From positions 806,001-870,000 of the forward strand of contig JAQYWK010000001.1 of NCBI GenBank assembly GCA_030145055.1: a stretch of 64,000 nucleotides of DNA. Reading direction: 5' to 3'. The position numbers and the translations under genes were made by a program. Numbering within the stretch: the first letter of the stretch is position 1; the number at the start of each line of letters is the position of its first letter. This stretch comes from Desulfovibrio sp. (GTDB lineage Bacteria > Desulfobacterota > Desulfovibrionia > Desulfovibrionales > Desulfovibrionaceae). Shown piece by piece: positions 19,771 to 30,115 of the stretch. The notes below the pieces were generated by a model. It ran no database searches. It was not told the origin of the DNA and worked only from the letters and a program-made list of their open reading frames with translations.

Positions 19771-20346
19771 ATGAAATCAATTATACTCTATGACTCTATG
19801 AGTGGAAATACTGCCGAGGTTGCAAAAGCAATCCATCGTTCTCTTACAGAAAAATTCATGACACCATCTCTGGTAAAAGTAGAAGAAGGACTTACTGTCG
19901 ACCTGTTTGATTTTGATCTTATTTTCATAGGGTCACCTGTGATTTCTTGGCTGCCCACCCAGACCTTGATGACTTTTGTAAAGAAAATGATGAAGGATTA
20001 TAACGGACAGGGGTTGATCAAACCCTCCTCGCCAGTAATACCCGGTAAATTTGGAATTAGCTTCGGAACTTTTTCCGGTCCTCATATCGGAGTAAAAGAG
20101 GCTTTACCCATGACCCTGTGGCTCAATTCGTTTATTGAACACCTTGGATATACCGTGCTTGATCAGTGGCATGTGGTGGGAAAACGTAATAACCCTCCTA
20201 AAAACTGGCCTGAAATAAACAAAAATGGTCGCCTTGGAGATATTGAAGATCGTCCTAATAAAGCAGATCTTCTATCAATTGAAAACAGAGTAAAGGGAGT
20301 AGTGGATTCCTTGAGTTCATGGAATAATATTAAGGAGCACATATGA
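19771..20346 (+). CDS. Flavodoxin-like protein
   Basis: 'MKSIILYDSMSGNTAEVAKAI' phosphate-binding loop, 'DLIFIGSPVISWLPTQTLMTFVKK', 'GTFSGPHIG'. Confidence 0.88.
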   Translation: MKSIILYDSMSGNTAEVAKAIHRSLTEKFMTPSLVKVEEGLTVDLFDFDLIFIGSPVISWLPTQTLMTFVKKMMKDYNGQGLIKPSSPVIPGKFGISFGTFSGPHIGVKEALPMTLWLNSFIEHLGYTVLDQWHVVGKRNNPPKNWPEINKNGRLGDIEDRPNKADLLSIENRVKGVVDSLSSWNNIKEHI

Positions 20347-21155
20347 AAAACGATCATTTGCGCAATGTATGGGATCAAAGAGCGGACATACATTTTGCCA
20401 AAAAATTATCCAACTCACCGGATCTATTCTCCGAATTGTACAACGAAAGTTGGTGGGGGTACATCGAAACCCTTTTGTCAGAAATTAAGAACGGCAGGAT
20501 TCTTGAGGCTGGTTGCGGTCCCGGGCGTTGGGCAGAAAGGCTAGCCCCAATGGACTTTGATATGGTTCTCTCAGACATATCTCCAAAGATGCTTCAAAAC
20601 GCCCGGCAATTTGCTGAACAAGGCGGTTTTGCTGATAAGCTATCTTTTGAGGAACTTGATGTCTGTGATATGCATTCGCTGCGAAACGATAGCTTTGATA
20701 TGGTTATATCAACAGGTGAATCAGTTACTTTGTGTGCTGACCCTCAGAAGGCCGTCAGAGAATTTTGCAGGGTCGTCCGTCCGGGGGGCATTGTAATCTG
20801 TGATGCCGGAAACAGATATCGAAAGATGTTAGATCTTTTTAATGGGAAGGATTTTTCTCAGATTATAGAGGTCTTAGAGACGGGTGAATACATTTCAGAA
20901 AACGGTTTGACCTCGCATCTCCTTGGTCCCGGAGAATTTGTTGATCTGTTTAAAGAAAACAAAATGGAAGTTCTTAATTTAGCCGGTGTAACTCCACTGT
21001 TCAATTTTCCGCCGGAGAGTGAACTGAAAAGCTCACTTGAGCGTGAAGATGTTTTCCGTGACATGTGTAAAATAAGTCAAAAGCATGCTGAACTACCCGG
21101 GGTTGTCAATATTAGCAGTCGTTTACTTGCTGTTGTCCGCAAACCGAATAATTAA
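20343..21155 (+). CDS. Class I SAM-dependent methyltransferase
   Basis: 'GRILEAGCGPGRWAERLAPMDFDMVLSDISPKMLQNA', 'DMVISTGESVTLCADPQKAVREFCRVVRPGGIVICDAGN'; 4-bp overlap with the preceding gene. Confidence 0.93.
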   Translation: MKNDHLRNVWDQRADIHFAKKLSNSPDLFSELYNESWWGYIETLLSEIKNGRILEAGCGPGRWAERLAPMDFDMVLSDISPKMLQNARQFAEQGGFADKLSFEELDVCDMHSLRNDSFDMVISTGESVTLCADPQKAVREFCRVVRPGGIVICDAGNRYRKMLDLFNGKDFSQIIEVLETGEYISENGLTSHLLGPGEFVDLFKENKMEVLNLAGVTPLFNFPPESELKSSLEREDVFRDMCKISQKHAELPGVVNISSRLLAVVRKPNN

Positions 21156-21413
21156 TAATGACATTGCCGCTCTTTTCTCGATGGTTAGGTAATCCATAAA
21201 AATATTATCCTGACTAATTGTTAAAATCGGCTTTGTTCATCAAAATGGTAAAGAAAGTAATTGCAATATTCTATAAGACATATCATGAATCGAGCTGTTC
21301 CTTCTTAGATGGAAACCTTCTAAAAAGCCCCACGAGCTACATTTCAGGCAAATTCCAACTCTCCATTTTAAATCTTTCTTTATACCTCTACTTTTTATTC
21401 AAGGATTTGCCTG

Positions 21414-22898
21414 ATGTCTTTCAAAGTCATGACTGCCGAAATTTCACATGAAACCAATTCATTCAGTCGCCGTAAAACCGGCAAAGAAGCCTTTATGGCC
21501 CGCTATGCGCTAATGGGTGACGCCGCTGTTGTCGAGCGTGGCACAGTAAATACGACGCTCGCTGGTTTCCTTGATGTTGGACGAGTTCATGACTGGCAGG
21601 TCACTCATGTTATCAGTGCCGCCGCTGGGCCAAGCGGCAAAATCAGACGCAAGGCGTTCGATTGGTTATGTGAACCGATTCTTGCCAGTATCGCTAACAA
21701 TCAATATGACGGACTGCTTCTCGGTCTACATGGGGCGATGGGGCTAGATTTCTGTGATGATGGGGAAGGTGAAATTTTGCGGCGAATTCGCCGTCTGGTG
21801 GGAACTATAATGCCGATTGCCATTACTCTTGATCCGCATGCAAATGTTGGTACGCAGATATGTGGGCTGGCTGACATCATCGTGTCATACAAAACCTACC
21901 CGCACGTCGATATGCGCGACATTGGTCAGCAAGCGGGCGAAATTTTACAGCGGACTATGACTGGCGAAATCAAGCCACGTACAGTCCGCGCCAGTCGGCC
22001 CATGCTCGAAGAAATTAATGGGGGCCGAACAGATATCGGTCCGATGATCGAGCGGATTGCCGCCGCACGTAAATATGAGGAACAACCGGATGTCTTTGCC
22101 GTAAGCGTCAATGGCGGATTTGCCAGCGCGGATGTCAGAGATGTTGGTCCAACAGTACTCGTTACTGGACAAGGGGATTTCGCAGCGCACACGGCATTCG
22201 CCGAAACCATAGCTGATGATATGTGGAAACGGCGCTTTGAAGTTATCAATGACTATCTCGAAGTGATAGATGCGGCGGAGATTGCCGCGGCCTACGAACC
22301 GAGCGAAGGGCCATTAATCATTGCCGACTATGCAGATAATCCCGGAGCTGGAGGCTATGGCGATTCAACTGATTTATTGCTTGCACTGCTAAATGCGGGA
22401 GTGACCAATGGATGTTTTGCACCCATAGTAGATGGAGAGACCGTGCGGATATTGCAGGAATGGGTTGTTGGCGAATCTATTCCGATTGCGCTTGGTGGAA
22501 AGACTGATCGTGCTTTTGGAGGCGGTCCACTGATAGTTGAGGTCGAGCTTCTTTTTCTTAGCGATGGGCACTTTATCGGTGATGGTCCAATGATTCACGG
22601 ATTGCACGGTAATTTCGGCCCAAGCGCGGTTATCCGTGTTGGCGGTATTGAAATTTTGGTGGTGACCATTCCCGGACAAATACTAGATTTACAGCAGTTT
22701 AAAGCCTTCAATATTGATCCTGAAAGCAAAAATGTCGTAGCACTAAAGTCTATGCAACATTTTCGAGCTGCGTTCGAACCGATCGCGGGACAAATAATTA
22801 TCTGCGACAGCGGCGCGCTGTGCACTCCGCGATATGACCGTCTTCCTTATAAGAACGTTCCAAGACCTATTTTTCCGCTTGATCAGTTTGAAATTTAA
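21414..22898 (+). CDS. M81 family metallopeptidase (MlrC/microcystinase-C-like)
   Basis: 'MTAEISHETNSFSRRKT', 'GLLLGLHGAMGLDFCDDGEGEILRRIR', 'ITLDPHANVGTQI...YKTYPHVDMRDIG', 'DYADNPGAGGYGDSTDLL'. Confidence 0.92.
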   Translation: MSFKVMTAEISHETNSFSRRKTGKEAFMARYALMGDAAVVERGTVNTTLAGFLDVGRVHDWQVTHVISAAAGPSGKIRRKAFDWLCEPILASIANNQYDGLLLGLHGAMGLDFCDDGEGEILRRIRRLVGTIMPIAITLDPHANVGTQICGLADIIVSYKTYPHVDMRDIGQQAGEILQRTMTGEIKPRTVRASRPMLEEINGGRTDIGPMIERIAAARKYEEQPDVFAVSVNGGFASADVRDVGPTVLVTGQGDFAAHTAFAETIADDMWKRRFEVINDYLEVIDAAEIAAAYEPSEGPLIIADYADNPGAGGYGDSTDLLLALLNAGVTNGCFAPIVDGETVRILQEWVVGESIPIALGGKTDRAFGGGPLIVEVELLFLSDGHFIGDGPMIHGLHGNFGPSAVIRVGGIEILVVTIPGQILDLQQFKAFNIDPESKNVVALKSMQHFRAAFEPIAGQIIICDSGALCTPRYDRLPYKNVPRPIFPLDQFEI

Positions 22899-22935
22899 TC
22901 TCGTTCGCAATCATCCACGCTGAACCAACTACGCC

Positions 22936-23607
22936 CTAATTATACTTACCATAGTCATTTACCAACAAGTGAATCGGCGCTTCATCCTCTTCAACTTCAG
23001 GAAAGCGTGGTAATGATTCGTGAAAGCGGTTGTCGATGTTGTCATCGTTGACCGCGCTTACTTCACCGACCATCACGTCTCCTTTTCCGTTCTCGCAGTA
23101 GAAAGAGTGATACATACCCGGCTCTAGGCAGATGCTTTCGCCTGGTTCGAGGACGATTTCTCCGCCTGGTTGAACTGTGCGAATAAACCCATCCACGCTA
23201 ACATCAAGCGGCTGGTCGGACATGGCTTCGTTTTCATCGGACCCGTATAATTTTATAACGAGATTGCCGCCAGCGCGGTTAATGATGTCTTCGCGCTTGG
23301 ACCAATGGAAATGCATGGGGCAGATCTGTCCTTCGCGCAGAATCATGATTTTTTCAGCGTACTGCTTGGGATCGTCTGTTTTGAGATTGCCGTTGCGTAT
23401 GGTGAAAAGTATCAGTCCCAGCTTTGCAAAATCACCTTTGCCGTAATCGGTCAGATCCCAGCCGAGCATGTTACGCACTACTTCGCTGTCACCTGTACCT
23501 TTCCACTCTTCCGGCCCCCAGAACGCCCACTTTGGAAGGTTGAAATGATGTTTAGCGTAAAATTCTTTTGCCTTAGTGATGAGTCCGTTTATCTCACTTC
23601 TTTTCAT
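22936..23607 (-). CDS. D-lyxose/D-mannose ketol-isomerase family protein (cupin fold)
   Basis: 'MKRSEINGLITKAKEFYAKHHFNLPKWAFWGPEEW', 'GLILFTIRNGN', 'EKIMILREGQICPMHFHWSKREDIINRAGGNLVI', 'LEPGMYHSFYCENGKGDVMVGEVSAVNDDNIDNRF': YdaE/lyxose-isomerase pattern. Confidence 0.85.
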   Translation of the reverse strand: MKRSEINGLITKAKEFYAKHHFNLPKWAFWGPEEWKGTGDSEVVRNMLGWDLTDYGKGDFAKLGLILFTIRNGNLKTDDPKQYAEKIMILREGQICPMHFHWSKREDIINRAGGNLVIKLYGSDENEAMSDQPLDVSVDGFIRTVQPGGEIVLEPGESICLEPGMYHSFYCENGKGDVMVGEVSAVNDDNIDNRFHESLPRFPEVEEDEAPIHLLVNDYGKYN

Positions 23608-23631
23608 GCTGTTTCTCCGTATATAAGAAAT

Positions 23632-24516
23632 TTATTTTATTAATTTGTACTCAGTCGGGATAGCGGGCATTGCCCCTTTGCAGGAGCAGACATAAGCGGC
23701 CAATCTATTCGCATGGTCACTGATATCTTCCAGACTGTGACCTTGAAGCAACCCGATAATGGTTGATGCGGTAAATGAATCCCCAGCGCCGATGGTATCC
23801 TGCATGTTTTGCACTTTAACGCCGCTACTTTCCACAACCTTTCCATCACCCATTATCAAACTACCGTTGCCGCCTCTTGTGAGTACTGAATATTTAAGAT
23901 CAAATTTATTGTGCAATTCGCTGAGCATATTTTGCTCGCTACCGGAAAGATTGAACATGGGAGCTACAGTTCGAATTTCATCATCATTCAGCTTAAGAAC
24001 ATGCGCCTTCTCAAGCGAAAGTCTGATGATCTCTTCGCTGTAAAAATGCTGACGCAAGTTCATGTCATAAACTTTGAGAGCCTGCGGTGCTCTATCTAGA
24101 AAGGCGTGAATTGCTGTACGCGATTTTTCACTGCGCTGAGCAAGGGTTCCAAAACATACGGCATCAACTTTCGGCGCAAGACTTAAGGCTTTGTCATTTA
24201 ATACTAAATAATCCCAAGCGATGTTGTCGGGAAAATTGTAATGAGCTACACCCTCGGCATCAATTGTCGCTTCAACAAATCCAGTAGCATGTTTACTATC
24301 AATGCTGACAGCTTCAAGGTTTAATCCGCGTCGAGTCAATTCTTTGATGGCACGTTTGCCGCGCTCGTCATCACCGATGGTTGAAATGGCAATGGAATCC
24401 GCACCAAGCAGTCCGGCGTGATATGCAAAGTTAATCGGCGCTCCGCCTATTTCCTCAGAATCAGCAAGCACATCCCAAAGAATTTCACCAAGCCCAGCAA
24501 TAAGAAAATCAGCCAT
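23632..24516 (-). CDS. PfkB-family carbohydrate kinase (fructokinase-like)
   Basis: 'GLGEILWDVLADSEEIGGAPINFAYHAGLLGADSIAISTIGDDERG', C-terminal 'DTIGAGDSFTASTIIGLLQG'. Confidence 0.92.
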   Translation of the reverse strand: MADFLIAGLGEILWDVLADSEEIGGAPINFAYHAGLLGADSIAISTIGDDERGKRAIKELTRRGLNLEAVSIDSKHATGFVEATIDAEGVAHYNFPDNIAWDYLVLNDKALSLAPKVDAVCFGTLAQRSEKSRTAIHAFLDRAPQALKVYDMNLRQHFYSEEIIRLSLEKAHVLKLNDDEIRTVAPMFNLSGSEQNMLSELHNKFDLKYSVLTRGGNGSLIMGDGKVVESSGVKVQNMQDTIGAGDSFTASTIIGLLQGHSLEDISDHANRLAAYVCSCKGAMPAIPTEYKLIK

Positions 24517-24526
24517 ATATTCGTCC

Positions 24527-25369
24527 CTATTCCTTGACAGATCCTGCCAACAACCCTCGGATGAAATAGCGTCCGAGGAAAATGTAAATTAGTAAAACAG
24601 GCGCGGCGGCCATTATGGAACCAGCCATCGGTAAGTTCCAGCTTACGGCCTGTCCTCCGGCGAGCTGAGCAAGCCCAACTGTGATGGGATTGTCTGCATG
24701 GCGGGTAAGACAAATGCCCCAGAGAAATTCATTCCAGACCTGAGTTACCTGCCATAATCCGGTGACTACAAAGCCGGGAATGGAGAGTGGAAACACAATT
24801 CTCGTGTAGACGGAAAAGAAACCTGCTCCGTCAAGCCTTGCGGATTCGATGAGGGCTGTTGGTATCTGGGAATAGAAGTTGCGGAAAATAAGTGTGGTAA
24901 TAGGAAGACCGTAAACCACGTGAGCGAGAATCAGTCCGGGCAGACCGCCGTATAAATTCATTGCTCTGAGCGTTTGGAAAAGAGGAATCAAAATTACCTG
25001 ATATGGGATGAACATACCAAACAGGAAAAGGGTGAAAATAAATTCGCTACCTTTGAATTTCCATTTTGAGAAAACATAACCGTTCAATGAGCCGAGGACC
25101 GTTGAAAGGGTGGTTGCACAGACTGTGAGTATTACAGAACTGACGATGTTTGATTTTAAGAGCGACAAAGCATCCGAAAAACTCGACCAATGAAACTTGG
25201 ACGGAAGTTCCCATGCTGTGGATAAATTAATTTCCGCAGGTGGCTTGAGAGCGGTAACTATCGCCATGTATGCGGGCATAAGGAAAAAAAGTGCCAAGAA
25301 GAATAGAGCGCCGTACATTGAAATAGTACCGATAGTTATTCTGCTTGTGGTAGTTGTAGGTTTACTCAT
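24527..25369 (-). CDS. Carbohydrate ABC transporter permease (MalG-like)
   Basis: Multiple TMs, EAA-type loop '[32 protein letters not shown]'. Confidence 0.94.
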   Translation of the reverse strand: MSKPTTTTSRITIGTISMYGALFFLALFFLMPAYMAIVTALKPPAEINLSTAWELPSKFHWSSFSDALSLLKSNIVSSVILTVCATTLSTVLGSLNGYVFSKWKFKGSEFIFTLFLFGMFIPYQVILIPLFQTLRAMNLYGGLPGLILAHVVYGLPITTLIFRNFYSQIPTALIESARLDGAGFFSVYTRIVFPLSIPGFVVTGLWQVTQVWNEFLWGICLTRHADNPITVGLAQLAGGQAVSWNLPMAGSIMAAAPVLLIYIFLGRYFIRGLLAGSVKE

Positions 25370-25372
25370 TTT

Positions 25373-26500
25373 TTATCCTTTAGTCCTTTGTCTGTACTGG
25401 CTCACCACGTATGGAACTATGAACATAGCCGCAACCATGAATAGAACAATCGCGATTGCCGCGCCTCTGGCAAAATCGTTTGCGCGGAAGGTTGTCATGT
25501 ACATGTTCAGTGCGGGATGGCCTGTCTGGGCATTGTCCGGCCCGGTCATGGCGAAAATAAGATCGAACATTTTGAGTGATATATGGGAAAGAATGATTAC
25601 GGCACTGATTGTAATCGGCTTTAGCATTGGGATTGCTACATGGCGGTAGTAGGACGCATTGCTTGCACCGTCTAACATTGCCGCATCACGCAGGTCTTGA
25701 GAAATGCCGTGGAATCCGGCTAGGTAGAGAGCCATGGTATAGCCGGAATATTGCCAAATCGTTGCCATTATTATGCCCAATGTTGCGAGGTTGAAACCGT
25801 GAGTTTCTTCCATAAAAAGGGCTTCGGGGAATAGACCTCCGCCAAACCATGCGATTAAACCAACGATTATTCCCGGTCCGAGCCAGTATTTAACCGCACG
25901 TTTTTGATTGTTTTTAAGTATCCACAAACCTACGAGAATTAAGGCAAAAGATGCGATGTATAGAAATATTTGTATTAGATTCTGCCAGTTGAATTCCAGT
26001 ATAGCTTTTGTACTGGATGTCCACTGGAAGGTGAGAGGGGGCAAACCTACATAAGTAGGTAAAACGTTAACTCCGCCCTGAGGGGCTAAAAGCCAGCGCC
26101 AAATAGTACCGGATACGATAAAGGAGAGGGCCATTGGGTAAAGGAAAATTGTGCGCAAGATATCTTCGCCCTTTGGTTTCTGATCTAGCAGGATAGCGAT
26201 AAACATGCCGAGCCCTATGGCTCCGACTAGTAGCATGATTGAATAGTATACCGCGTTTACTAGGTCTTGCCTGAAACCGCTGGAAAGAAATCCAGTGAAA
26301 AGGTCACTGTAGTTTGCAAGCCCTACAAAGTTCATTGTAGGCTCAAGTGCTAAAGCGCCATCGCCGCCCCAATCTGTCATGGATATCCAGACGGTGTTTC
26401 CGATAAAGCCATAGACAAATATACCAATCAAAATGATGGAAGGCAGAAGCGTCAAAAACGCCTTTAGTCTGTCCCGTGAAGCTTCCCTCATATCCCGCAC
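25373..26500 (-). CDS. Carbohydrate ABC transporter permease (MalF-like)
   Basis: Multiple TMs, EAA loop 'ISQDLRDAAMLDGASNASYYRHVAIPMLKPI'. Confidence 0.94.
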   Translation of the reverse strand: MRDMREASRDRLKAFLTLLPSIILIGIFVYGFIGNTVWISMTDWGGDGALALEPTMNFVGLANYSDLFTGFLSSGFRQDLVNAVYYSIMLLVGAIGLGMFIAILLDQKPKGEDILRTIFLYPMALSFIVSGTIWRWLLAPQGGVNVLPTYVGLPPLTFQWTSSTKAILEFNWQNLIQIFLYIASFALILVGLWILKNNQKRAVKYWLGPGIIVGLIAWFGGGLFPEALFMEETHGFNLATLGIIMATIWQYSGYTMALYLAGFHGISQDLRDAAMLDGASNASYYRHVAIPMLKPITISAVIILSHISLKMFDLIFAMTGPDNAQTGHPALNMYMTTFRANDFARGAAIAIVLFMVAAMFIVPYVVSQYRQRTKG

Positions 26501-26577
26501 CTTTACCTTTATTGGAGCCGCACCGGATAAACCGGCGCGGCTGCCTTTTACTTAACTGAATGCTTTACAGAAGAAGC

Positions 26578-27840
26578 CTATTTACCGATTTTGGCTTTGT
26601 CAGCAAGCTGCTGGCAGGCCATAGAAACGGCTTTAGCGTTTCTGGTCTTAAGGAACATTTCCATGATCTGTGAGAATCCGCCCATGAAGGTTTCATTCGC
26701 TGCTACACCATGAGCAAGTGAACCTACAACTCTGTCTTTTCCGAAATCTGCTGATGCAGACTGTAGGTAAGCATTATACTTACTTAGGTCAGAGTCGGTA
26801 CGGGGGGAAATTGATCCCTTGAGAGGATTGAATGTGTCGCTACCTTTCTTTGATCCAAGGACTTTGAGCCAAGCGATGGCGTTGTCACGATTCGGTGCGC
26901 CCTTTGGCAGTCCGAAGGAGTCAGACAGGAACATGAATTCTCCGCCAGTATCCGGGGAAGTAGCCCATCCGAAGTCTTTGCCGGGAGACATCTTTTTGGT
27001 TGTGGACATGTAACCTGCTGCCCAGTCGCCCATAATATTGAAGGCAGCTTTGCCGTCAATCATCATATCAGTAGCCTGCTGCCAAGAAAGAGAGGAAGCG
27101 TCTTTGTTTGTGTATTTTAGGACATTGCCGAACAGTTCCCATGCTTTAACAACATCAGGGCTGTCGAATCTGAGTTTACCAGCCCAAAGAGCGTCCCATT
27201 TGTCAGCACCTAAAGATGCAAGAGCTACGGATTCCCAAAGGTGGTTAACTGTCCAGTTTTCAGCAAGAGCGAGAGGAACAATGCCTTCTTTCTGTAACTT
27301 AGGAGCGATTTTCATGAAATCAGCCCAAGATTTTGGTGCAGTAACGCCCCATTTTTTCAGATTGGCAGGAATGTACCACATCACATTGGAGCGATGAATG
27401 GTCACAGGTACGGACCAAATGCCCTTATCTGTGCCGATAAGTTTAACTAATCCTTCTGGAAATGCATCCATCCAACCCTGTTCTTTGAACAAGAATGTAA
27501 GGTCTTCCATGCGGTCAGCTTTAACCCATGTTCCGATGAGTTCCTGTCCGGAGTGAACCTGAAAGCTATCAGGAGGTTCATTGCCGAGCATGCGTGTTTT
27601 TAAAACCGCTTTAGCGTTTACGCCTGAACCTCCGGTAACGGTGGCATCAATAACATTAACATTTGGATTCTGATCTTTGTACTGCTTGATCAGAGCTTGT
27701 AAAGCAGGGCCTTCATCACCAGCCCACCAGGAAAAAATCTCAAGGTCGCCGTTCAGTTCTTTGGCCATAGAGACCTGCGGAACTGTAAGCATTAAAGCCA
27801 CGGCAAGTACCAAAAACAACTTAGCCAAGGACGTTTTCAT
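26578..27840 (-). CDS. Carbohydrate ABC transporter substrate-binding protein
   Basis: Signal peptide '[21 protein letters not shown]', '[29 protein letters not shown]', '[19 protein letters not shown]' (family 1 extracellular binding protein). Confidence 0.95.
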   Translation of the reverse strand: MKTSLAKLFLVLAVALMLTVPQVSMAKELNGDLEIFSWWAGDEGPALQALIKQYKDQNPNVNVIDATVTGGSGVNAKAVLKTRMLGNEPPDSFQVHSGQELIGTWVKADRMEDLTFLFKEQGWMDAFPEGLVKLIGTDKGIWSVPVTIHRSNVMWYIPANLKKWGVTAPKSWADFMKIAPKLQKEGIVPLALAENWTVNHLWESVALASLGADKWDALWAGKLRFDSPDVVKAWELFGNVLKYTNKDASSLSWQQATDMMIDGKAAFNIMGDWAAGYMSTTKKMSPGKDFGWATSPDTGGEFMFLSDSFGLPKGAPNRDNAIAWLKVLGSKKGSDTFNPLKGSISPRTDSDLSKYNAYLQSASADFGKDRVVGSLAHGVAANETFMGGFSQIMEMFLKTRNAKAVSMACQQLADKAKIGK

Positions 27841-27914
27841 AAATTCCTCCTACAATGTTAAAAAAGACAATTTCAGACTTAACTCGCAAATAAGTTGTCG
27901 CTTTAAAGATTGTT

Positions 27915-29012
27915 CTAATAAAGCGCCATTTTCGTTTCAGGGTCGAAGAGAACCATGCGATCGAACTCAAACCCGATGCGAACCGTTTCGCCGGGATGTG
28001 CTACAATCCGTCCTTCGACTTCTGCCAATAAATCGTTCTCACCATCTATAATGATTTCAAGTAGTGAATGCGCTCCGAGAATTTCAGAAACAACCACTTC
28101 ACCGTGACACCACCAATCTTTAGGAAGGCGCTCGACATTCTGTCCCATCTTAATGGAGTCAGGGCGAATTCCGGCAAGTACTGGCGAACCGTCTACAATT
28201 TCCGCAGCTACTCCGTCCTGAATGGGAAATCTGGTTTTGCCAATGACAACAAATCTTTTGCCATCAATAACATTGCAAACACCTTCCAGAATATTCATGG
28301 GAGGGTTTCCGATAAATTTTGCGACAAATACATTATTAGGCTTCTCGAATACTTCAATAGGTGTCCCGACTTGCTGGATATATCCGTCTTTGAGAATGAC
28401 GATTCGGTCAGCAAGGGTCATAGCTTCTATCTGATCATGGGTGACATATATGGTGGTGGTTTTCAAACGCATATGCATCTTTCTAAGCTCCATACGCATT
28501 TGCGTTCTGAGCTGTGCATCAAGATTTGAGAGAGGTTCGTCAAACAGGAAAACATCTGGCTTGCGGACCATTGCTCTGCCCATGGCTACGCGCTGCCGCT
28601 GTCCACCGGAAAGTTCGGAAGGCTTGCGTTCAAGGTAAGGTTCCAGCTCTAAGATTCTAGCCGCCTCCATTACTCTTTCGTTCTGCTCTTCTTTGCTCTT
28701 TTTCCGCATTTTGAGCGAAAAACCCATGTTTTCGCGAACAGTCATATGCGGATAAAGGGCATAGTTCTGGAATACCATGGCAACGTTGCGGTCCTTGGGA
28801 GATACGTTATTGACAACGCGATCGCCGATGCTGATTTCTCCGCCGCTCAAAGTTTCCAGCCCTGCTACCATGCGTAGCAAAGTCGATTTTCCGCAGCCTG
28901 ACGGTCCGACAAGCACAATGAATTCGTTTTCATGTACAGAAAGATCAACACCATGGATAACCTCTACGGGTCCATATTTCTTGACGACTTTTTTAATCTC
29001 TACGTTTGCCAT
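27915..29012 (-). CDS. Carbohydrate ABC transporter ATP-binding protein (MsmX/UgpC-like)
   Basis: Walker A 'GPSGCGKST', signature '[36 protein letters not shown]', C-terminal TOBE-like region. Confidence 0.96.
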   Translation of the reverse strand: MANVEIKKVVKKYGPVEVIHGVDLSVHENEFIVLVGPSGCGKSTLLRMVAGLETLSGGEISIGDRVVNNVSPKDRNVAMVFQNYALYPHMTVRENMGFSLKMRKKSKEEQNERVMEAARILELEPYLERKPSELSGGQRQRVAMGRAMVRKPDVFLFDEPLSNLDAQLRTQMRMELRKMHMRLKTTTIYVTHDQIEAMTLADRIVILKDGYIQQVGTPIEVFEKPNNVFVAKFIGNPPMNILEGVCNVIDGKRFVVIGKTRFPIQDGVAAEIVDGSPVLAGIRPDSIKMGQNVERLPKDWWCHGEVVVSEILGAHSLLEIIIDGENDLLAEVEGRIVAHPGETVRIGFEFDRMVLFDPETKMALY

Positions 29013-29035
29013 TTTTTATCTCGCCTTAATCGGTT

Positions 29036-30115
29036 TTAGTTCAGCGCGTTTAGTTCGCGAAACCTGTACTCGGTTGAGTGGACGTATGCTTCTCCGGGAT
29101 GCAGGATCACGGATGGAAAATTGGGGTGGTTTGGCGCGTCTGGGTAGCCTTCAGGCTCAAGGCAAAATCCTGAGCGGGGGCCATAGGTTGAACCACGTTT
29201 TCCAACGGTTCCCTTTGGGATATAATCTCCGCTATAAAACTGAAGACCTGGCTGGGTAGTCGCTATCTCAAGCTCTAACCCTGTGGACTCAGACTTTGCT
29301 ATAGCGCAAACAGATAATTCACCTTTTCTGGAATATAGCTCATAAAAGTGGTCATATTCTACGGGAAAATCTGAGGCCGCGCCACCAGATGTTCTACCAT
29401 TTATTGAAGAAAAATCAGTGAAATCAACATTGGAACCGGAAATGTCCAGAATGTTTCCAGTTGGAATAAGTTTGTCATCAAACTCGAGAATTTGGTGAGA
29501 GAATATTTTCAGATTATGGCCGCTAATATCTTGTCCGTTTCCGTTCAGATTAAAGTAAGGATGGGCGGTCATATTTATGGGAGTGGGCTTGTCTGTCTCG
29601 GCTCTATAATCAATGCGTAGCCCATCTTTAATGATGGTATACTCTACGGTAACTTGAACATTTCCGGGATAGCCATTCTCTCCATCTGGACTTTCATGGC
29701 AAAATCGTACGGTTGAATTTTCTGCTTTATCCGCAGAGCATTCTTCCCAAAGTTGGTTGTTAAACCCGTTAGCCCCGCCATGTAGGTGGTGCTCGCCTTC
29801 GTTCTTGTCCAAAAAGTATTTTATACCGTCTAATTCAAACTCTCCATTTGATATACGGCTGGCGACTCTGCCTATGGTAGAACCTAAATACGAGTCATCC
29901 TTAAGGTACCCGCTTAGCCTGTCAAACCCTAGAATGACGTCTATTGACCGGCCTTCCGAGATCGGAATTGTCAGCTCTGTCAGAGTTGCGCCATAGTCCG
30001 CAACACTAGCCTGAAAACCCCCTTCATTACCTATGGTGTAGAGATATGATTCTACGCCTTGCATGGTCAGGCCAAAGCTTTTTTTACTATGACTCACTTG
30101 GTTCCTCTCTTCCAA
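29036..30115 (-). CDS. galM: Aldose 1-epimerase (start may be internal, e.g. 30064)
   Basis: 'DVILGFDRLSGYLKDDSYLGSTIGRVASRISNGEFELDG', 'EGEHHLHGGANGFNNQLWE', 'NMTAHPYFNLNG', 'RSGFCLEPEGYPDAPNHPNFPSVILHPGEAY'. Confidence 0.95.
   Translation of the reverse strand: MEERNQVSHSKKSFGLTMQGVESYLYTIGNEGGFQASVADYGATLTELTIPISEGRSIDVILGFDRLSGYLKDDSYLGSTIGRVASRISNGEFELDGIKYFLDKNEGEHHLHGGANGFNNQLWEECSADKAENSTVRFCHESPDGENGYPGNVQVTVEYTIIKDGLRIDYRAETDKPTPINMTAHPYFNLNGNGQDISGHNLKIFSHQILEFDDKLIPTGNILDISGSNVDFTDFSSINGRTSGGAASDFPVEYDHFYELYSRKGELSVCAIAKSESTGLELEIATTQPGLQFYSGDYIPKGTVGKRGSTYGPRSGFCLEPEGYPDAPNHPNFPSVILHPGEAYVHSTEYRFRELNALN

Noticed and set aside
21218-21451. 77-aa + strand ORF
   Set aside because: Intergenic, out of frame overlap with the M81 start, no recognisable motif.
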